DNA of 37,638 nt from the NCBI GenBank assembly GCA_964623515.1, contig CAZURV010000016.1:1-37638 (forward strand), given 5' to 3'. A program made the position numbers and the translations under genes. Below, one piece after another: positions 7,941-16,172 of this stretch. This stretch comes from RUG714 sp964623515 (GTDB taxonomy: Bacteria > Bacillota > Clostridia > Oscillospirales > Acutalibacteraceae). The notes beneath the pieces were generated by a model. It had not been told where the DNA came from and searched no databases. It saw only the letters and a list, made by a program, of their open reading frames with translations. The stretch's first letter is position 1, and each line of letters begins with the position of its first letter.

Positions 7941-9083
7941 TCATTTCGCACGGTAAACAATTTTTCCGTTCACAATTGTATATTTTATATGGATATTATC
8001 ATCTGCAATCACAAAATCCGCATCGTATCCCTCTTTAATAAATCCTTTATTTAAATTGAAAAGCAAGGCAGGATTTTCGGAAAACATAGGCACAATTGCA
8101 CACGGCGCAAGATGCAAAAACTCCATAAGATTTTTAAATGCTTTATCAACTGTCAATACGCTTCCGGCACGTACAGACGTTCCTGTGAGATAAGCGTCCG
8201 CTCCCTTTACAGTAACGGCATATTCACCTAAAGTATAAGAACCATCACCGAATCCTGTCGCCTGAATGCTGTCCGTAACGGCAATCATCCTTCTGTTCCC
8301 TTTTGCTTTATAGAGCAGACGTATATTAGATGGATGAACATGCCTGCCGTCAGCTATGATTTCATTATATATATCGGAATCAAGAACTGCTCCGAGAAGG
8401 TTTGGTTCAACCCGGTCTATACCTACCATAGCATTAAATGTATGCGTTGAAACTTTTGCACCGTTTTTTACAGCTCGGAGAGCCGTTTGATAATCTGCCT
8501 GCGAATGCCCGACTGCAACGCAAATTTTATTCGAAATCTTTTTTATAAATTCCAGATTGTTGCCGCATTCCGGAGCAATAGTTATGTATTTTACGTTTCC
8601 ACATTTTAAATAGCTTTCAAACAACTCATAATTTCCATCGATAATGAGTTCCTCCGGCATAGCGCCTTTTTTAGCTTTGGAGAGAAACGGTCCTTCAAGA
8701 TGCGCGCCTAAAAGCTGCGCGCCGTTTTCATGCTGCCCTGAAATATAGCGGTTTATGGTTTTCAATATTTTTAAAGTATTATCCCGGGTATCAGTCAAAA
8801 CGGAAGCAAGAAAAGCCGTTGTACCGCGTGAAGCAAAAAATTCCGCTATTTTTCCGAATCCGTTTTCATCCGCAAGATTGACATCCTCGCCTACCGCGCC
8901 GTGTGTATGGATATCAATAAAACCGGGCATCAGCATATTGCCTCCAGCATCAAGTTCAGGCAGATTTTCGCTATTCGCTTTACCGAGAGAAATAATTCTT
9001 CCGTTTTTTACAGCAACGCTTTTATTTTCAAATTTGCCTTCAAAATAAACACGTGCATTTTTTATATAAATATTGTTATTCAT
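7941..9083 (-). CDS. nagA: N-acetylglucosamine-6-phosphate deacetylase
   Basis: Amidohydrolase that converts GlcNAc-6-P to glucosamine-6-P and acetate, in amino-sugar catabolism and wall recycling. It is 380 residues, the normal size. Seen in order: GFIDIHTHG (metal-site HxH, 59-61), LGAHLEGPFL (metal-ligand Glu), APECG, VAVGHSQADY (His ligand), STHTFNAM, IADGRHVHP and VTDSIQATG (catalytic Asp). The ATG at 9083 follows GGGAG by 7 nt; the longer open frame upstream lacks a site and adds a non-homologous stretch. No nagB lies nearby, so the gene appears to be a lone unit between the secreted protein and asnB. Confidence 0.94.
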   Translation of the reverse strand: MNNNIYIKNARVYFEGKFENKSVAVKNGRIISLGKANSENLPELDAGGNMLMPGFIDIHTHGAVGEDVNLADENGFGKIAEFFASRGTTAFLASVLTDTRDNTLKILKTINRYISGQHENGAQLLGAHLEGPFLSKAKKGAMPEELIIDGNYELFESYLKCGNVKYITIAPECGNNLEFIKKISNKICVAVGHSQADYQTALRAVKNGAKVSTHTFNAMVGIDRVEPNLLGAVLDSDIYNEIIADGRHVHPSNIRLLYKAKGNRRMIAVTDSIQATGFGDGSYTLGEYAVTVKGADAYLTGTSVRAGSVLTVDKAFKNLMEFLHLAPCAIVPMFSENPALLFNLNKGFIKEGYDADFVIADDNIHIKYTIVNGKIVYRAK

Positions 9084-9214
9084 TCCATCACTCCCGGATT
9101 TCATTATATAATAAGAACTGCATTCTTGCAAGGAAGCATATTGCGGACAACAAAAATAAAGCAAGATAAGGGCAAAATCCTAATTAAGTTCACGTTACCC
9201 TGCTTTTTGCAACA

Positions 9215-9275
9215 AACGAAACCTCCCGGTTTCGAACTGCACAAAAGGTGCATCCGTCTCCCGGGAGGTTTGTTA
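9215..9275. terminator. Long hairpin downstream of the large secreted protein gene
   Basis: AAACCTCCCGG (9219-9229) pairs perfectly with CCGGGAGGTTT (9261-9271); inside is a smaller TGCAC/GTGCA stem with an AAAAG loop. It lies about 40 bp after the stop of the minus-strand secreted protein gene and upstream of nagA. The T-run is modest (GTTTCGTTTGTT), so termination is likely but not certain. Confidence 0.55.
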
Positions 9276-9310
9276 TACAAGCTTTATTTTACAACATATC
9301 CTTATTTCTG

Positions 9311-12300
9311 TTACTGGAGCATTGTACCCATATAGGGAGGATAATAAGCCTCAGCATCCGTACCGCTGTTTGCTACAGACGTTTTATACATCTTAAGCAA
9401 TACAAGGTCTGTATTATCAATTTTACCGTCTACATTCAGATCACAGCTAAGAACTTCTTCTGCAGTAAGTGAAGAACCTGTACCTGAAAGAATCGATTTT
9501 ATTGTTGTTTCCAGCCACGCCGGAACAGTCGATTTTGTAGGACTTGAGAAGCTGTTCTTGATAACTGTTGTACCATTATTTCCTATAACAACAATCGTAT
9601 AAACTGTTTTATTGCCGTTTCCGTCAGTAACCTGAACAACATTGCCCGTTTTGAGATTTGCACTCGTTACGGTTCTTGCCAGAGTTGCATCCTGATAGCA
9701 AGCAAAGGTTGTGGAAGTACCCGCAGACGAATAAGTTAAAGGATTTCCGTCTTCATCCGTCTGATAACGGCTTTCATTTGCAGACATTGTGAAGTAGGAA
9801 GCAACCTGGTTGCCTTTCATTCCGTAAGGAACAAGCAATGTGTTGTCAACTTCAAATACATATTTACCGGCATGAAGCACAGCATTATCAAACACTCTTC
9901 TTCCGCTTATTTCAATATTGTTTACCGTAATCGTAGTGCTATTCGTTATCAGGGATGAAACATATGGATTATCAATAAGTCCCTGAACAGCTTCGGCAAG
10001 CTCCGTTCTGTACTGTTCAACAATAGCATTGGCAGCCACAATATCTTCATCTGTATAATCCGCAGGAAGCAGACTGTAAGGATCGTTGATTGCTGTTTCG
10101 GCATTCTCCCTAGCTGCAAGATAATTATCCCAAGCTTCGTCTGTATAATACATATTATCGTTATAAAGCTCAGTATCATTTTGATAATCCTGATACAAAG
10201 CGTTTACGTCAAGCGGCTGTTCTGTCAGTTTATTCAGCGATGAAAGAATATCTGCACGGGCATCCGCATAATCAGATGTCTTAGGCTCGCCCGTACCGCT
10301 GATTGCTGTTCCGGCAAGAACTGTATCCGCCTGGTCCAGCGCATCAATAAGATCTGTATAAGATTCAGGTGTATACTTGGTTGCATCATAATTTTCAGCG
10401 CTGAATGACGATCTTACATCCTGAAGATTTGAAAGTGCATTCGCTTTCGAATTATCGGTTTCGGTTGAGGTAAAGAGCCTGGTTGACATTACTTGATTGT
10501 AACGAAGTGTTTCGTTAATGGTGATGGAAGAAGATTCATTATTATTGTAATTGCTCTTAACCGTGCTTAATGAATCCGAATATCTTGCCCAGGAAACCGG
10601 CGTGTAATCCCACATTGTGTAGGCTGCGCGGATATTTTCGGCCGCATTGCCGTCGTACTGATCAAGACGTTCTTTAAGGAGAGATAATCCGCTTGAGGTT
10701 TGCGTTTCCAGTAAATTCTCATACGCCTGATTGAGAGCTTTCAGCTGTGCTACAAACTTTGACGTGAGCACAGAAGCAGTTGTGCCTGCAGACTGCGGAT
10801 ATTTAATCATCAGCTCGGACTTAACAAGTTCCGATGTGAATGCATCCCAGAGAGTAGAACTGCTGAACGCGCCCGACTGAAGCGTCATTGCTTCATAGCT
10901 TTTTACTGCCGAGTACAATCCACCGTCATCAAACAGTACCCATGTAACATTTGTTGTCTGATTGCTACCGTAAGTTGGGCTATCGGCAGATGTATCTTTG
11001 GTTTTTATCTTATAATTTATAGTATAACTTCCTGCGAGTTCCGCTATAGCCGCAGATTTAAGTTTTGTTGAAGCAGACCACGGATTGAATGTGGTTGCAT
11101 CCGTTGAGGACGGCTTACCCGGATCGGAAGCCTTGAAAGTGATTCCGGCTGTTACAAGAGCAGACGGGAATACCGTATCTTCGGCAGAGGCGGAATAGGT
11201 AGCAGATGCATCTGTTGTATAATATGAACCTACTGCATCGTTAAACATATCAACAGAACCGTATACTTTGGTAGGAACAGTAACTTTGACCGTTTGCGAA
11301 GTCAGAGTTGATGTTGTATACTGCTGACCTGCAAACAAGTATAGTCTGTATTGCTGTTCTTCTGAATAACGGCGACCTGTTTCATCAGACATTGCATATG
11401 TGACGAGAATGGAAAGAATCTCATTTGAGCTTGTAAGACTGCCGCCGACAGCGAATCCGGCGCTTGAATCTGAATCAATGATTGTGCCGGAAGAACTTAC
11501 GCCGCTTATCGTTACCTTTGAATCATTTTCACAAACAATGGACGAAACGCGGAGTTTATATGGCGTATCCTGAATCTCCGCAGAGCTGGCGTTGTGATAA
11601 CCGCCGTTGATTCCAGCAGAAGTATTATCAACTTTTATGTAATAAGTATCGGATGGTATAGTTGTTGAAGAAGTTGTTATTACAGGGTCAATCGGTGAAT
11701 ACGCTACCGAACCGTCAATCGTAACGGCCTTTGCAAGAGAAGCTTCCGCTTCACCCCTGCTCTGCTTAGTGGAAATGCCGAGAAGTGTACTTACGGCACG
11801 CAGAGCCGGATAAATATGATAGTTCATATCAAGATTTGTGAGTATGCTCTTGACAATTGTTGAAAGGTTCGAATTTGTAATCAGCGTATCAAGAGAACCT
11901 GTTTTTGAAGTCCATGTTCCCGGGAAAAGAACATTTATAATACGAATAAGCTCATAACATACGAGACTGATAGCCGACGTTGAAGCCATTTCCGTTCCGG
12001 TTGACGTTTCATTCGGAACAAAGAATTCAAGCAACCCGCCTATGCTGAGATTTTCAACACAATCAAAGATATGATCTACAACTTTCTTAGAGGTATTATA
12101 TTTAGCGGGAAGAAATCCCTTAGGAAGAATACCTGTTACATTACGTTTGCCGGAAGACGAAGCGCCTTCAACATACGTTCCGCTTGTATTCAGCGAGAAT
12201 ATGATTCTGTCTACCGCCGCATAAACGGTTTCGGAAGATGAAATCGTACCGAGAGCGCCCTCGCTCGTTGAACCGGCTTTTGCAACAGTATTCACAAAGT

Positions 12301-13834
12301 ATGCTGCGAGATCTTTAAGAACAGCGTCGAAATCCGACGTATCGCTGAATGTAAACGGGAAATAACCGGAACAGAACTTAGCGATTATCTGTGCGCCGAG
12401 ACTTTTATAGATGCTAAGGCAATAAGACTCGGTATATTTTGTTCTGTTGAGAACCGTTCCGTTTACATCATATGTGTAAAGATCATCAAGCGCGGCTTCG
12501 GGAATATAGTAGCAAAGGAATTCATTGAGTGCCTGAACGGCAAGAGTTCCGATATTGCCCTCAATTATATCTTCCTTTTCTACTTTCAGACCCGGAAGAT
12601 AAAGCCCGATTACATAGTTTGCAAGAACCATCGCATAAGATTTTGTAAGGTTCGAAGATTGGCTTTCTTCCTCTGCAGTAAGACTTCCGCCATTTATAAC
12701 CAAATCAACAAATTTTGCCGCCTTCTGAATATTGCTGTCAAGCGTGGTGAAAGAACCTGTAGAATGATCCATAGTCCAGCCGCCGGTATAATTCGGGTTT
12801 GATGCATCGGCAAAATCCGGAACAACCGTATTGATAATGGTTCCGAGCATATCGTTGATGTAATAAACAATATAAGTTGATTTTGTCCCTGCAACATACT
12901 GTGTTCCGGCGCCTGCATCCGACCAATTCCATGTTATGTCCCCGATATTGTCAAGCTTAACAAACGGGAAATCTTCCTCAAAAGTCGGAAGCATCGTCAA
13001 TATAAGTTCCTTAATATCTCCGAAAGCGCTGTCTTCAGGGCTTGTTTTCTGAAGCTGAAGCTGTTGTACAGCCCAATTAACAAGAGAGCGCACAAGTTTG
13101 TCAAGAATCAAATATACCGAATCCGAAGAACTGAACGTGAAATCAGCCAGCATTTCAAGATTCAGGCTGTCAATCAAATCCGTGATAAGCGTTGAAATTT
13201 CCGTATCGAAGCTTGCCGTTTTGCTTCCGAAAAGCGTTTCTTTAAGGAAACCTACAATATCGTTTACTACATCGGTAACACTTGAGGGCAGGAAATTACC
13301 TACAAGCCCTGCGTCAAGACCGCCGTTATCCTCATCGAAACCGCCCTTAACAATTTTAGCGATTGCGGAAGCGTTGGTACTGTCTTTGAGCAAATTAACC
13401 AACGCAGTTATAAACGCAACGTCTCTCGCACCTGAACCGTCCCTCGCCGTATTCGCGCTGAAATAACTCAGGTTTAAATCTCCGAGATCTCCGAGGAAAC
13501 TCGAAAACGAATCCAGTTTGGGAGCAAGATTGACAATTGTATTATTCAAACCGTTGATACTCGTTGCATCAATAGCAATTGTGAGACCCGCGGTGATTGA
13601 CATCGTCATCTTGGGGATATTCGCCTCTGCAAGGGATTTATCGGCAAAATCAAGAATACATGAAGCATACTGTGTATCCGTCAACTCATAGGAATCAGCG
13701 GCATTCATTTTGCCGGAGAGAGAAGAACCAATGTATGTATCCTTGGCGCTTACCGCACTCGCCATAACAGACATTGTTGAAACAAGCATAATCAGAGCGA
13801 GAACAAGTGCTAAGACTTTCTTACACTTTTTCAT
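9311..13834 (-). CDS. Large secreted protein with FIVAR-like repeats and a half dockerin
   Basis: A 1507-residue exported protein; no overall function recognised. It starts with a clear signal peptide (MKKCKKVLALVLALIMLV, cleavage probably after ASAVSA). Residues 40-780 are Ser/Thr/Asp-rich and mostly helical, with no domain I know; 780-1050 look beta-rich. Around 1077-1150, 1153-1220 and 1230-1290 are three helical units beginning YTPVSW, YTPESY and YTDEAW, resembling FIVAR modules of surface proteins. At about 1455-1485 is DLNVDGKIDNTDLVLLKMYK, one calcium-binding dockerin-type repeat; a full dockerin has two. I chose the ATG at 13834, preceded by GGAGGT, over the one five codons upstream. 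The gene is a single unit with its own promoter. Likely role: cell-surface or matrix protein. Confidence 0.85.
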   Translation of the reverse strand: MKKCKKVLALVLALIMLVSTMSVMASAVSAKDTYIGSSLSGKMNAADSYELTDTQYASCILDFADKSLAEANIPKMTMSITAGLTIAIDATSINGLNNTIVNLAPKLDSFSSFLGDLGDLNLSYFSANTARDGSGARDVAFITALVNLLKDSTNASAIAKIVKGGFDEDNGGLDAGLVGNFLPSSVTDVVNDIVGFLKETLFGSKTASFDTEISTLITDLIDSLNLEMLADFTFSSSDSVYLILDKLVRSLVNWAVQQLQLQKTSPEDSAFGDIKELILTMLPTFEEDFPFVKLDNIGDITWNWSDAGAGTQYVAGTKSTYIVYYINDMLGTIINTVVPDFADASNPNYTGGWTMDHSTGSFTTLDSNIQKAAKFVDLVINGGSLTAEEESQSSNLTKSYAMVLANYVIGLYLPGLKVEKEDIIEGNIGTLAVQALNEFLCYYIPEAALDDLYTYDVNGTVLNRTKYTESYCLSIYKSLGAQIIAKFCSGYFPFTFSDTSDFDAVLKDLAAYFVNTVAKAGSTSEGALGTISSSETVYAAVDRIIFSLNTSGTYVEGASSSGKRNVTGILPKGFLPAKYNTSKKVVDHIFDCVENLSIGGLLEFFVPNETSTGTEMASTSAISLVCYELIRIINVLFPGTWTSKTGSLDTLITNSNLSTIVKSILTNLDMNYHIYPALRAVSTLLGISTKQSRGEAEASLAKAVTIDGSVAYSPIDPVITTSSTTIPSDTYYIKVDNTSAGINGGYHNASSAEIQDTPYKLRVSSIVCENDSKVTISGVSSSGTIIDSDSSAGFAVGGSLTSSNEILSILVTYAMSDETGRRYSEEQQYRLYLFAGQQYTTSTLTSQTVKVTVPTKVYGSVDMFNDAVGSYYTTDASATYSASAEDTVFPSALVTAGITFKASDPGKPSSTDATTFNPWSASTKLKSAAIAELAGSYTINYKIKTKDTSADSPTYGSNQTTNVTWVLFDDGGLYSAVKSYEAMTLQSGAFSSSTLWDAFTSELVKSELMIKYPQSAGTTASVLTSKFVAQLKALNQAYENLLETQTSSGLSLLKERLDQYDGNAAENIRAAYTMWDYTPVSWARYSDSLSTVKSNYNNNESSSITINETLRYNQVMSTRLFTSTETDNSKANALSNLQDVRSSFSAENYDATKYTPESYTDLIDALDQADTVLAGTAISGTGEPKTSDYADARADILSSLNKLTEQPLDVNALYQDYQNDTELYNDNMYYTDEAWDNYLAARENAETAINDPYSLLPADYTDEDIVAANAIVEQYRTELAEAVQGLIDNPYVSSLITNSTTITVNNIEISGRRVFDNAVLHAGKYVFEVDNTLLVPYGMKGNQVASYFTMSANESRYQTDEDGNPLTYSSAGTSTTFACYQDATLARTVTSANLKTGNVVQVTDGNGNKTVYTIVVIGNNGTTVIKNSFSSPTKSTVPAWLETTIKSILSGTGSSLTAEEVLSCDLNVDGKIDNTDLVLLKMYKTSVANSGTDAEAYYPPYMGTMLQ

Positions 13835-13903
13835 TATATTTACCTCCATTCAATGTGCAAATGTATACGCCTTTTGGACGCAATACGGCTATTGCCTATA
13901 TAA

Positions 13904-13932
13904 ATAATACTATAAAAGAATATAAAAATCAA
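13904..13932 (-). promoter_or_regulatory. Promoter of the large secreted protein gene
   Basis: On the minus strand TTGATT (13932-13927) and TATTAT (13909-13904) are 17 bp apart, about 70 bp upstream of the ATG. The leader includes GGAGGT just before the start. Confidence 0.6.
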
Positions 13933-14300
13933 TTCTCTTTACCTGATATAAATATTTTTTAGCTATTTTAACAAAATTCACGCAACAAGTTTAGCAATTG
14001 TGACGATTTTTTATTGACTGGACGCACACTGTTTATCTAGACATAAACCGGAACAAACTCTGCGTATTTTTTTACGCATAAAAAACCTGAAATAAAAATA
14101 TACATTGGTTACCGGGGAATCGGCATCTGCATTTGCCGACCCATGCAATAATATGCTTACCCGGTCAGGCAACGCGGTACAGGACAACATTCTCTGTTTG
14201 TGAAATCAAAGACGGATTTCCCTGCGTTGATTTCGGAAATGGAGCCCGCTATTTTAAATTCGGGACATCTTTGCCTAAGTTATACGAAAGGATTTTACCG
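13933..14300. other. Intergenic region before the acyl-carrier-like gene
   Basis: This AT-rich stretch holds small hairpins: TGCGTA/TACGCA at 14061-14078 and TCGGCA/TGCCGA at 14120-14139. From 14133 to 14300 the frame of the downstream carrier-like gene is open for 56 codons beginning with TTG, so an N-terminally extended form cannot be excluded. No recognised gene or known RNA family was seen. Confidence 0.4.
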
Positions 14301-14525
14301 ATGGATTTTGCAGATTTTATTCAGCTTTTAAAAGAAGATTTCTGTTTTGATACGGAGGATCTCACGCCGGAAACTCCGTTTTCCCAAATGGATGTAGACG
14401 AGCTGGATATGATTGACATTGCCATGGCGGTAGAAGATAAATATAAAATCAAAATAGCGGAAGATGCTCTTTCGGAAATCACATATATATCCGATTTTAT
14501 CAGATTTGTAAATCTCCGCATATAA
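14301..14525 (+). CDS. Acyl-carrier-protein-like protein lacking the phosphopantetheine serine
   Basis: A 74-residue acidic helical protein with the acyl carrier fold. The segment DVDELDMIDIAMAVEDKYKI aligns with the ACP signature around DSLD, and the rest (TPFSQM before, ALSEITYISDFIRFV after) fits helices I to IV. The invariant serine that carries 4'-phosphopantetheine is replaced: residue 34 is Glu (GAG), giving DELD. By family knowledge it cannot be converted to holo-ACP in the normal way, so a structural or regulatory role is more likely. The ATG at 14301 follows AAAGGA by 8 nt. The frame is open another 56 codons upstream (to 14133) but without a convincing start site. It lies 148 bp before proS, which has its own promoter. 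Confidence 0.75.
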   Translation: MDFADFIQLLKEDFCFDTEDLTPETPFSQMDVDELDMIDIAMAVEDKYKIKIAEDALSEITYISDFIRFVNLRI

Positions 14526-14607
14526 CCCGGCTTATATATCGCAGGGACAAATTGTGCCGTGCTGATTGCTTGAAAAATCCCGTTGCGTAGCTACGTTATA
14601 TAAAATG

Positions 14608-14636
14608 TTGAAATCACAAGTATTTTATAGTATAAT
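14608..14636 (+). promoter_or_regulatory. proS promoter
   Basis: TTGAAA (14608-14613), a 17-bp spacer and a perfect TATAAT (14631-14636). The expected start is near 14643, giving a leader of about 30 nt that ends in the CGGAGGGG ribosome-binding site. No T-box fits in so short a leader. Confidence 0.75.
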
Positions 14637-14673
14637 TAACTTTGTATTGACAAAAAACGGAGGGGATTTCTGA

Positions 14674-16113
14674 ATGGCAAAGGATAAAAAAAAGGTTGAA
14701 GCGATAACGTCTATGGACGACGACTTCGCAAAGTGGTACACGGACGTTGTAAAGAAAGCCGAACTTATAGACTACTCAAGCGTGAAAGGCTGTATGATTA
14801 TCAGACCGTACGGCTACGCTATATGGGAAAACATACAAAAGGATCTTGACAGGCGTTTTAAAGAAACCGGACACGAAAACGTTTATATGCCGCTTCTGAT
14901 ACCAGAAAGTCTGCTCCAGCGGGAAAAAGATCACGTTGCCGGATTTGCTCCCGAAGTTGCATGGGTAACCCAAGGCGGAAGTGAAAAGCTGAATGAAAGA
15001 CTCTGCATCAGACCTACTTCCGAAACACTGTTCTGCGAGCATTACCAGAAAGTTATCAATTCATATCGGGATTTGCCCAAACTCTATAATCAGTGGTGCA
15101 ATGTTATGCGCTGGGAAAAAACAACGCGCCCGTTTCTTCGTTCCAGCGAATTTCTGTGGCAGGAAGGTCATACCATGCATGAAACGGCAGAGGAAGCCAT
15201 TGAAGAAACGATGAAAATGCTCGGCGTATACAGAGATTTTTATAAAGAAACGCTCGCCATACCTGCCATAACAGGCAAAAAAACAGAAAAAGAAAAATTT
15301 GCAGGTGCACTCGCTACATATACGATTGAGCCGATGATGCACAACGGTGTTGCGCTTCAGGGCGGAACATCCCATTATTTCGGTGACGGATTTGCCAAGT
15401 CGTTCGGCATCACGTTTACAGGTCGCGACAACACCCTGCAAACTCCGCATCAGACCTCGTGGGGTGTATCAACCAGAATGATAGGCGCTATCATTATGGT
15501 GCACGGTGATGACAGCGGACTGGTTCTGCCGCCGAAAATCGCACCGATACAAATCGTAATTATTCCTATCGCCGCCCACAAGGAAGGCGTTATCGAAAAA
15601 GCCGACGAAATTGCAAAACTTCTCAAAAAGAATTTCAGAGTATTCGTTGACAAATCAGACAACTCTCCCGGCTGGAAATTCAGCCAGTATGAAATGAAGG
15701 GCGTTCCTCTCCGGCTGGAAATCGGGCCGAAAGATATTGAAAAGAATCAGTGCGTACTTGTACGCAGGGATAACGGCGAAAAAATATTTGTCAGTCAGGA
15801 CAATCTTGAAGAGGAAGCCGAAAAAGCCCTCGATGCAGTCCATAAAGGGCTCTACTGCAAAGCACTAAAAAATCTCGAAGAAAAAACATACACCGCCCTT
15901 ACATACGAGGAATTCCTTGACACGGCAAAAAACAATCCCGGATTTATAAAAGCCATGTGGTGCGGAGACGCCGCCTGTGAGGAAAAAATCAAAAACGATA
16001 CCGGCGGAGTAAAAAGCAGATGCATTCCTTTTGAAGAAGAACATTTAAGCGATGTATGCGTATGCTGCGGAAAACCCGCGAAGCATCAGGTATACTGGGG
16101 AAAACAATACTGA
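14674..16113 (+). CDS. proS: Prolyl-tRNA synthetase, archaeal/eukaryotic-type
   Basis: Class II synthetase that charges tRNA-Pro. The 479-residue protein is the short architecture without the bacterial editing insertion between motifs 2 and 3. Seen: motif 1 region around residues 55-85, RPTSETLF (113-120), motif 2 region NVMRWEKTTRP with FLRSSEFLWQEGHT (143-167), GGTSHYFGDGFAKSFGI, and motif 3 near MIGAIIMVHGDDSGLVLPP. The anticodon-binding domain follows, then a C-terminal zinc-type domain with CGDAAC and CVCCGKP and the characteristic terminal Tyr (VYWGKQY). The ATG follows GGAGGGG. It is a single-gene unit between a strong promoter and a very strong bidirectional terminator. Confidence 0.96.
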   Translation: MAKDKKKVEAITSMDDDFAKWYTDVVKKAELIDYSSVKGCMIIRPYGYAIWENIQKDLDRRFKETGHENVYMPLLIPESLLQREKDHVAGFAPEVAWVTQGGSEKLNERLCIRPTSETLFCEHYQKVINSYRDLPKLYNQWCNVMRWEKTTRPFLRSSEFLWQEGHTMHETAEEAIEETMKMLGVYRDFYKETLAIPAITGKKTEKEKFAGALATYTIEPMMHNGVALQGGTSHYFGDGFAKSFGITFTGRDNTLQTPHQTSWGVSTRMIGAIIMVHGDDSGLVLPPKIAPIQIVIIPIAAHKEGVIEKADEIAKLLKKNFRVFVDKSDNSPGWKFSQYEMKGVPLRLEIGPKDIEKNQCVLVRRDNGEKIFVSQDNLEEEAEKALDAVHKGLYCKALKNLEEKTYTALTYEEFLDTAKNNPGFIKAMWCGDAACEEKIKNDTGGVKSRCIPFEEEHLSDVCVCCGKPAKHQVYWGKQY

Positions 16114-16117
16114 TACT

Positions 16118-16172
16118 GCTCAAAAACAGAACGTCTGTTCCACTGATTGGAACAGACGTTCTGTTTTTGAGC
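16118..16172. terminator. Bidirectional terminator between proS and the dacF-like gene
   Basis: A 24-bp perfect inverted repeat (16118-16141 with 16149-16172) with a 7-nt loop. Each arm has A5/T5 near its base, so either strand presents hairpin plus U-tract. The right arm ends on the first base of the dacF-like stop codon. It serves proS (plus) and the dacF-like gene (minus). Confidence 0.85.
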
